DNA of 22,356 bases. It comes from a virus. The DNA lies in IMG/VR virus record IMGVR_UViG_3300017744_002330, positions 1 through 22,356 of that record; one strand, given 5' to 3'. Under the pieces are notes generated by a model. It was not told the DNA's origin. It saw only the letters and a program-made list of their open reading frames with translations, and searched no databases. Every line of letters begins with the position of its first letter. Positions within the stretch are counted from its first letter, which is position 1. A program made the position numbers and the translations under genes. Positions 20,423-22,356 of the stretch are shown here, in pieces.

Positions 20423-21761
20423 CGAAGAGTTTTGCAGAAGAGTAGTACCTTATTTAAAGAATGAGTATTTTGAAGGTACACACAAAACTGTGTTTGACCT
20501 TATAGTCCAATTTGTAAGCAAACATAATAAATTACCAACATCAAAAATCTTAGAGCTTGAGTTAAAGAAAATACAAGCTCCTGAAGATATATTAAATAAT
20601 GCTCAAAGATTAGTAACAGAAATTATCGATAAATCTGATATCGATACTGATTACCTAATTACTGAAGCTGAAAAGTGGTGTAAAGAAAGAGCAGTTTATA
20701 ATGCTATTATGGATTCAATAGGAATCATTGATGGTAAAGATAAAGAAAGAAGTGAAGGTGCTATACCTGAAATACTATCTGAAGCTCTTGGTGTTTCGTT
20801 TGATGAACAAATTGGTCATGATTATATTGATGATAGCGAACAAAGGTTTGATTTTTATAATCGTAAAGAAGACAGAATACCGTTTGACTTAGATTACTTT
20901 AATAAAATAACAAAAGGTGGTCTGCCTAATAAGACACTTAACATTGCCTTAGCCGGAACAGGCGTAGGTAAGTCATTATTCATGTGTCATTGCGCAGCAG
21001 GAGTACTTAATCAAGGAAAGAATGTATTGTACATAACAATGGAAATGGCTGAAGAAAGAATCGCTGAAAGAATTGATGCGAATCTCATGAACCTTCCAAT
21101 CGAATCTCTTGGGTCATTACCTAAAAATGTATTCGATGATAAGATTGGAAAAATTGCAAAATCATCTGTAGGTAAACTTATAGTGAAAGAATATCCTACT
21201 GGTTCTGCGCACACTGGTCATTTCAGAGCTTTACTTAATGAGCTTAAACTCAAAAAGACATTTAAGCCTGATATGATATATATTGACTATTTAAATATTT
21301 GTGCCTCAAGCCGCATGCGTGGCATGGGTGGAAGTATAAATAGTTATACTTATATTAAAGCCATAGCCGAAGAACTTCGGGGATTGGCTGTGGAATTCAA
21401 TGTTCCAATAGTATCGGCAACACAGACCACGAGGTCTGGTTTCAGTAATACTGATGTCGGTCTTGAAGATACATCTGAATCGTTTGGTTTGCCAGCAACG
21501 GCTGATTTAATGTTTGCTCTTATTTCAACAGAGGAACTAGAAGAATTAGGTCAATTGCTAGTAAAACAATTGAAGAATAGATATAACGACCCAACCAAGT
21601 ACAAGAGATTTGTAGTTGGTGTGGACCGTTCCCGCATGAAACTATATGATGTAGAGGAATCGGCTCAATCAGACATTATGACAGAAATGGTGCCAGATAA
21701 GCCGATAAATAAGTTTGGTGAACGCGAAAGTAATGACTCGTTTGCTGACTTCAAACTATAG
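20376..21761 (+). CDS. 41: DnaB-like replicative helicase (T4 gp41)
   Basis: 461 residues from the chosen start (T4: 475). Collinear with T4 gp41: HILNHLLHNEEFCRRVVPYL, then GAIPEILSEALGVSF, Walker A GTGVGKS at 194-200, VLYITMEMAEE, the Walker B-like MIYIDYLN, and SESFGLPATADLMFALI. It forms a hexamer that unwinds DNA ahead of gp43 and recruits primase. Start: TTG at 20376 has a full GGAGG (20366-20370) 5 nt upstream, and the T4 N-terminus is equally short. ATG at 20364 adds four residues but has no Shine-Dalgarno and would itself be part of that site. Overlaps the gene before. T4 primase gp61 is not seen. Confidence 0.95.
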   Translation: MENQLPTHILNHLLHNEEFCRRVVPYLKNEYFEGTHKTVFDLIVQFVSKHNKLPTSKILELELKKIQAPEDILNNAQRLVTEIIDKSDIDTDYLITEAEKWCKERAVYNAIMDSIGIIDGKDKERSEGAIPEILSEALGVSFDEQIGHDYIDDSEQRFDFYNRKEDRIPFDLDYFNKITKGGLPNKTLNIALAGTGVGKSLFMCHCAAGVLNQGKNVLYITMEMAEERIAERIDANLMNLPIESLGSLPKNVFDDKIGKIAKSSVGKLIVKEYPTGSAHTGHFRALLNELKLKKTFKPDMIYIDYLNICASSRMRGMGGSINSYTYIKAIAEELRGLAVEFNVPIVSATQTTRSGFSNTDVGLEDTSESFGLPATADLMFALISTEELEELGQLLVKQLKNRYNDPTKYKRFVVGVDRSRMKLYDVEESAQSDIMTEMVPDKPINKFGERESNDSFADFKL

Positions 21762-21773
21762 ACGGAGAACTAT

Positions 21774-21956
21774 ATGAACATGTTAAATACAGCAAAAGCA
21801 TGGTTAATGGCAAGATGGGCAGAACGTACATCTTGGGACGGCGGACTTATTGTCGGCTTATCATTATCATACCTATTACTAGGTGGCTTAGTTGACTTAG
21901 TAGCTTGGGTAGCCCTTGCTTACGGTGTATACACTTTTATAGCAAAAGAAGTATAA
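21774..21956 (+). CDS. Small conserved membrane protein
   Basis: 60 residues with GGAG before the ATG. An amphipathic N-terminus (AKAWLMARWAERTSWDGG) precedes one or two hydrophobic segments (LIVGLSLSYLLLGGLVDLVAWVALAYGVYTFI). The W-x-E-R-T-S-W-D-G-G motif recurs, as I recall, in small proteins of marine T4-like phages. No function is known. It follows gp41 by 12 bases and is last in the P7 transcript before the terminator at 21982. Confidence 0.7.
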   Translation: MNMLNTAKAWLMARWAERTSWDGGLIVGLSLSYLLLGGLVDLVAWVALAYGVYTFIAKEV

Positions 21957-21981
21957 CACTCCTTTAGTAATGATTATCATG

Positions 21982-22010
21982 GGGGAGCCATCACAGCTCC
22001 CCACCTTTTC
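21982..22010 (+). terminator. Rho-independent terminator after the uvsX-40-41 group
   Basis: GGGGAGC (21982-21988) and GCTCCCC (21996-22002) form a 7-bp GC-rich stem with a CATCACA loop, followed by ACCTTTTCTC. It ends the P7 unit about 60 bp before the next promoter. Confidence 0.82.
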
Positions 22011-22033
22011 TCTCACATCAACACTTTCTCACA

Positions 22034-22060
22034 ATTATTTTCAAAAAAAGTGAAAATAAT
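22034..22060. repeat. 10-bp inverted repeat abutting promoter P8
   Basis: ATTATTTTCA (22034-22043) and TGAAAATAAT (22051-22060) are perfect 10-bp arms around AAAAAAG. The repeat ends 2 bp before the -35. The right arm is the AT-rich upstream tract shared by other promoters here. It could be an operator, or an accidental product of an UP-element-like tract. Confidence 0.5.
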
Positions 22061-22062
22061 CG

Positions 22063-22091
22063 TTTACATTTGCTTAAAAGTATGGTATAAT
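22063..22091 (+). promoter_or_regulatory. Sigma70-type promoter P8
   Basis: TTTACA (22063-22068), a 17-bp spacer and TATAAT (22086-22091) with extended -10 TATGG. The initial transcribed region (ATATCTA) is the same as at P6. Here, unlike P6, a leader with AAGGAG follows before the ATG at 22127. Confidence 0.85.
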
Positions 22092-22126
22092 ATATCTATA
22101 TTTAAAAATAAGATAAGGAGTTAAAT

Positions 22127-22348
22127 ATGACATCATTACAAAAAATCAAACAAGAAGTCCAAGCTATGGGCACAGGTTCAATTCTTAGAGAATTGGAAGG
22201 TGGCATGAGACCAGGACTTTGCGAATCATTCGATATGAGAGTAGCTTTCACTGATAGAAATAAAGTGATTGACCAACTAGTAGAGAAAAGAAGTCATGAA
22301 CTTCATATGAAAACTGTACTAGAACTTAAAACAGGAGTAAGAGTATGA
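22127..22348 (+). CDS. Small hypothetical protein
   Basis: 73 residues with AAGGAG about 8 nt before the ATG. It is charged and probably helical at both ends (LQKIKQEVQAM; NKVIDQLVEKRSHELHMK), with a Gly-rich middle (GTGSILRELEGGMRPG). I recognise no family. It is first in the P8 transcript and overlaps the following gene by four bases (ATGA). Confidence 0.65.
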   Translation: MTSLQKIKQEVQAMGTGSILRELEGGMRPGLCESFDMRVAFTDRNKVIDQLVEKRSHELHMKTVLELKTGVRV

Positions 22349-22356
22349 TATTATCA
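22345..22356 (+). CDS. Start of the next gene (partial)
   Basis: ATG at 22345 overlaps the preceding stop (ATGA) and has AGGAG at 22333-22337. Only four codons (MILS) are in the window, so the product cannot be named. Confidence 0.45.

Noticed and set aside
1-22356. tRNA genes, CRISPR arrays, insertion sequences, attachment sites
   Set aside because: I looked for cloverleaf-type arms, regularly spaced repeats and transposase-like genes and saw none. A tRNA scan would be needed to be certain.

Overview
The window is a dense, almost entirely plus-strand, AT-rich segment of a T4-like tailed-phage (myovirus) genome. It carries the T4 replication core in T4 transcription order: sliding clamp gp45, clamp loader gp44 and gp62, RegA, DNA polymerase gp43, dCMP hydroxymethylase gp42, UvsX, a gp40-position protein and helicase gp41. 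Accessory genes typical of marine T4-like phages lie between them: CobS-like AAA+ ATPase, Hsp20, a MazG-like protein, an SleB-type hydrolase and ribosomal protein bS21. A marine phage of a low-GC proteobacterium (SAR11-like, for example) fits best, but the host is inferred, not shown.

Layout. 1-1691: end of an unknown gene, then the CobS-like ATPase and a DUF3310 protein. 1744-5082: clamp, clamp loader and RegA. 5115-5900: a separately promoted Hsp20 plus a small membrane protein. 5924-8490: DNA polymerase. 8496-11941: Sm-like, MazG-like, primase-polymerase-like, lysis-type (SleB plus DUF805), GroES-like and PD-(D/E)XK-like genes. 11945-18736: a nucleotide and DNA-modification block (Nmad1-like, gp42, dCMP deaminase, DUF6552-like, inositol-phosphate synthase, HAD protein, alpha-GPT-pyrophosphorylase-like protein, SGNH-like protein, divergent C5-cytosine methyltransferase). 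18709-21956: bS21, UvsX, gp40-position protein, gp41 and a small membrane protein. 21982-22356: terminator, promoter and the next operon.

Regulation is unusually legible. Eight near-identical sigma70-type promoters (TTTACA, exactly 17 bp, TATAAT, with an extended -10 TGG) head the early or middle operons. Two T4-type late promoters (TATAAATA) drive small cassettes closed by strong hairpin terminators. At two early promoters, gp43 and the SGNH gene, the start codon sits at the expected transcription start, which predicts leaderless mRNAs.

Most interesting region: in T4 the gene between 42 and uvsX is the beta-glucosyltransferase that decorates hydroxymethylcytosine. Here that interval holds an inositol-1-phosphate synthase, a HAD protein, a glycosylase-fold protein resembling the alpha-glutamyl/putrescinyl-thymine pyrophosphorylases, an SGNH-like protein and a divergent C5-methyltransferase homologue. 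Together with a gp42 that keeps the dCMP-specific residues, this suggests an alternative, possibly undescribed, hydroxymethylcytosine hypermodification pathway. That is inference from gene content and position; the chemistry is not shown by the sequence.
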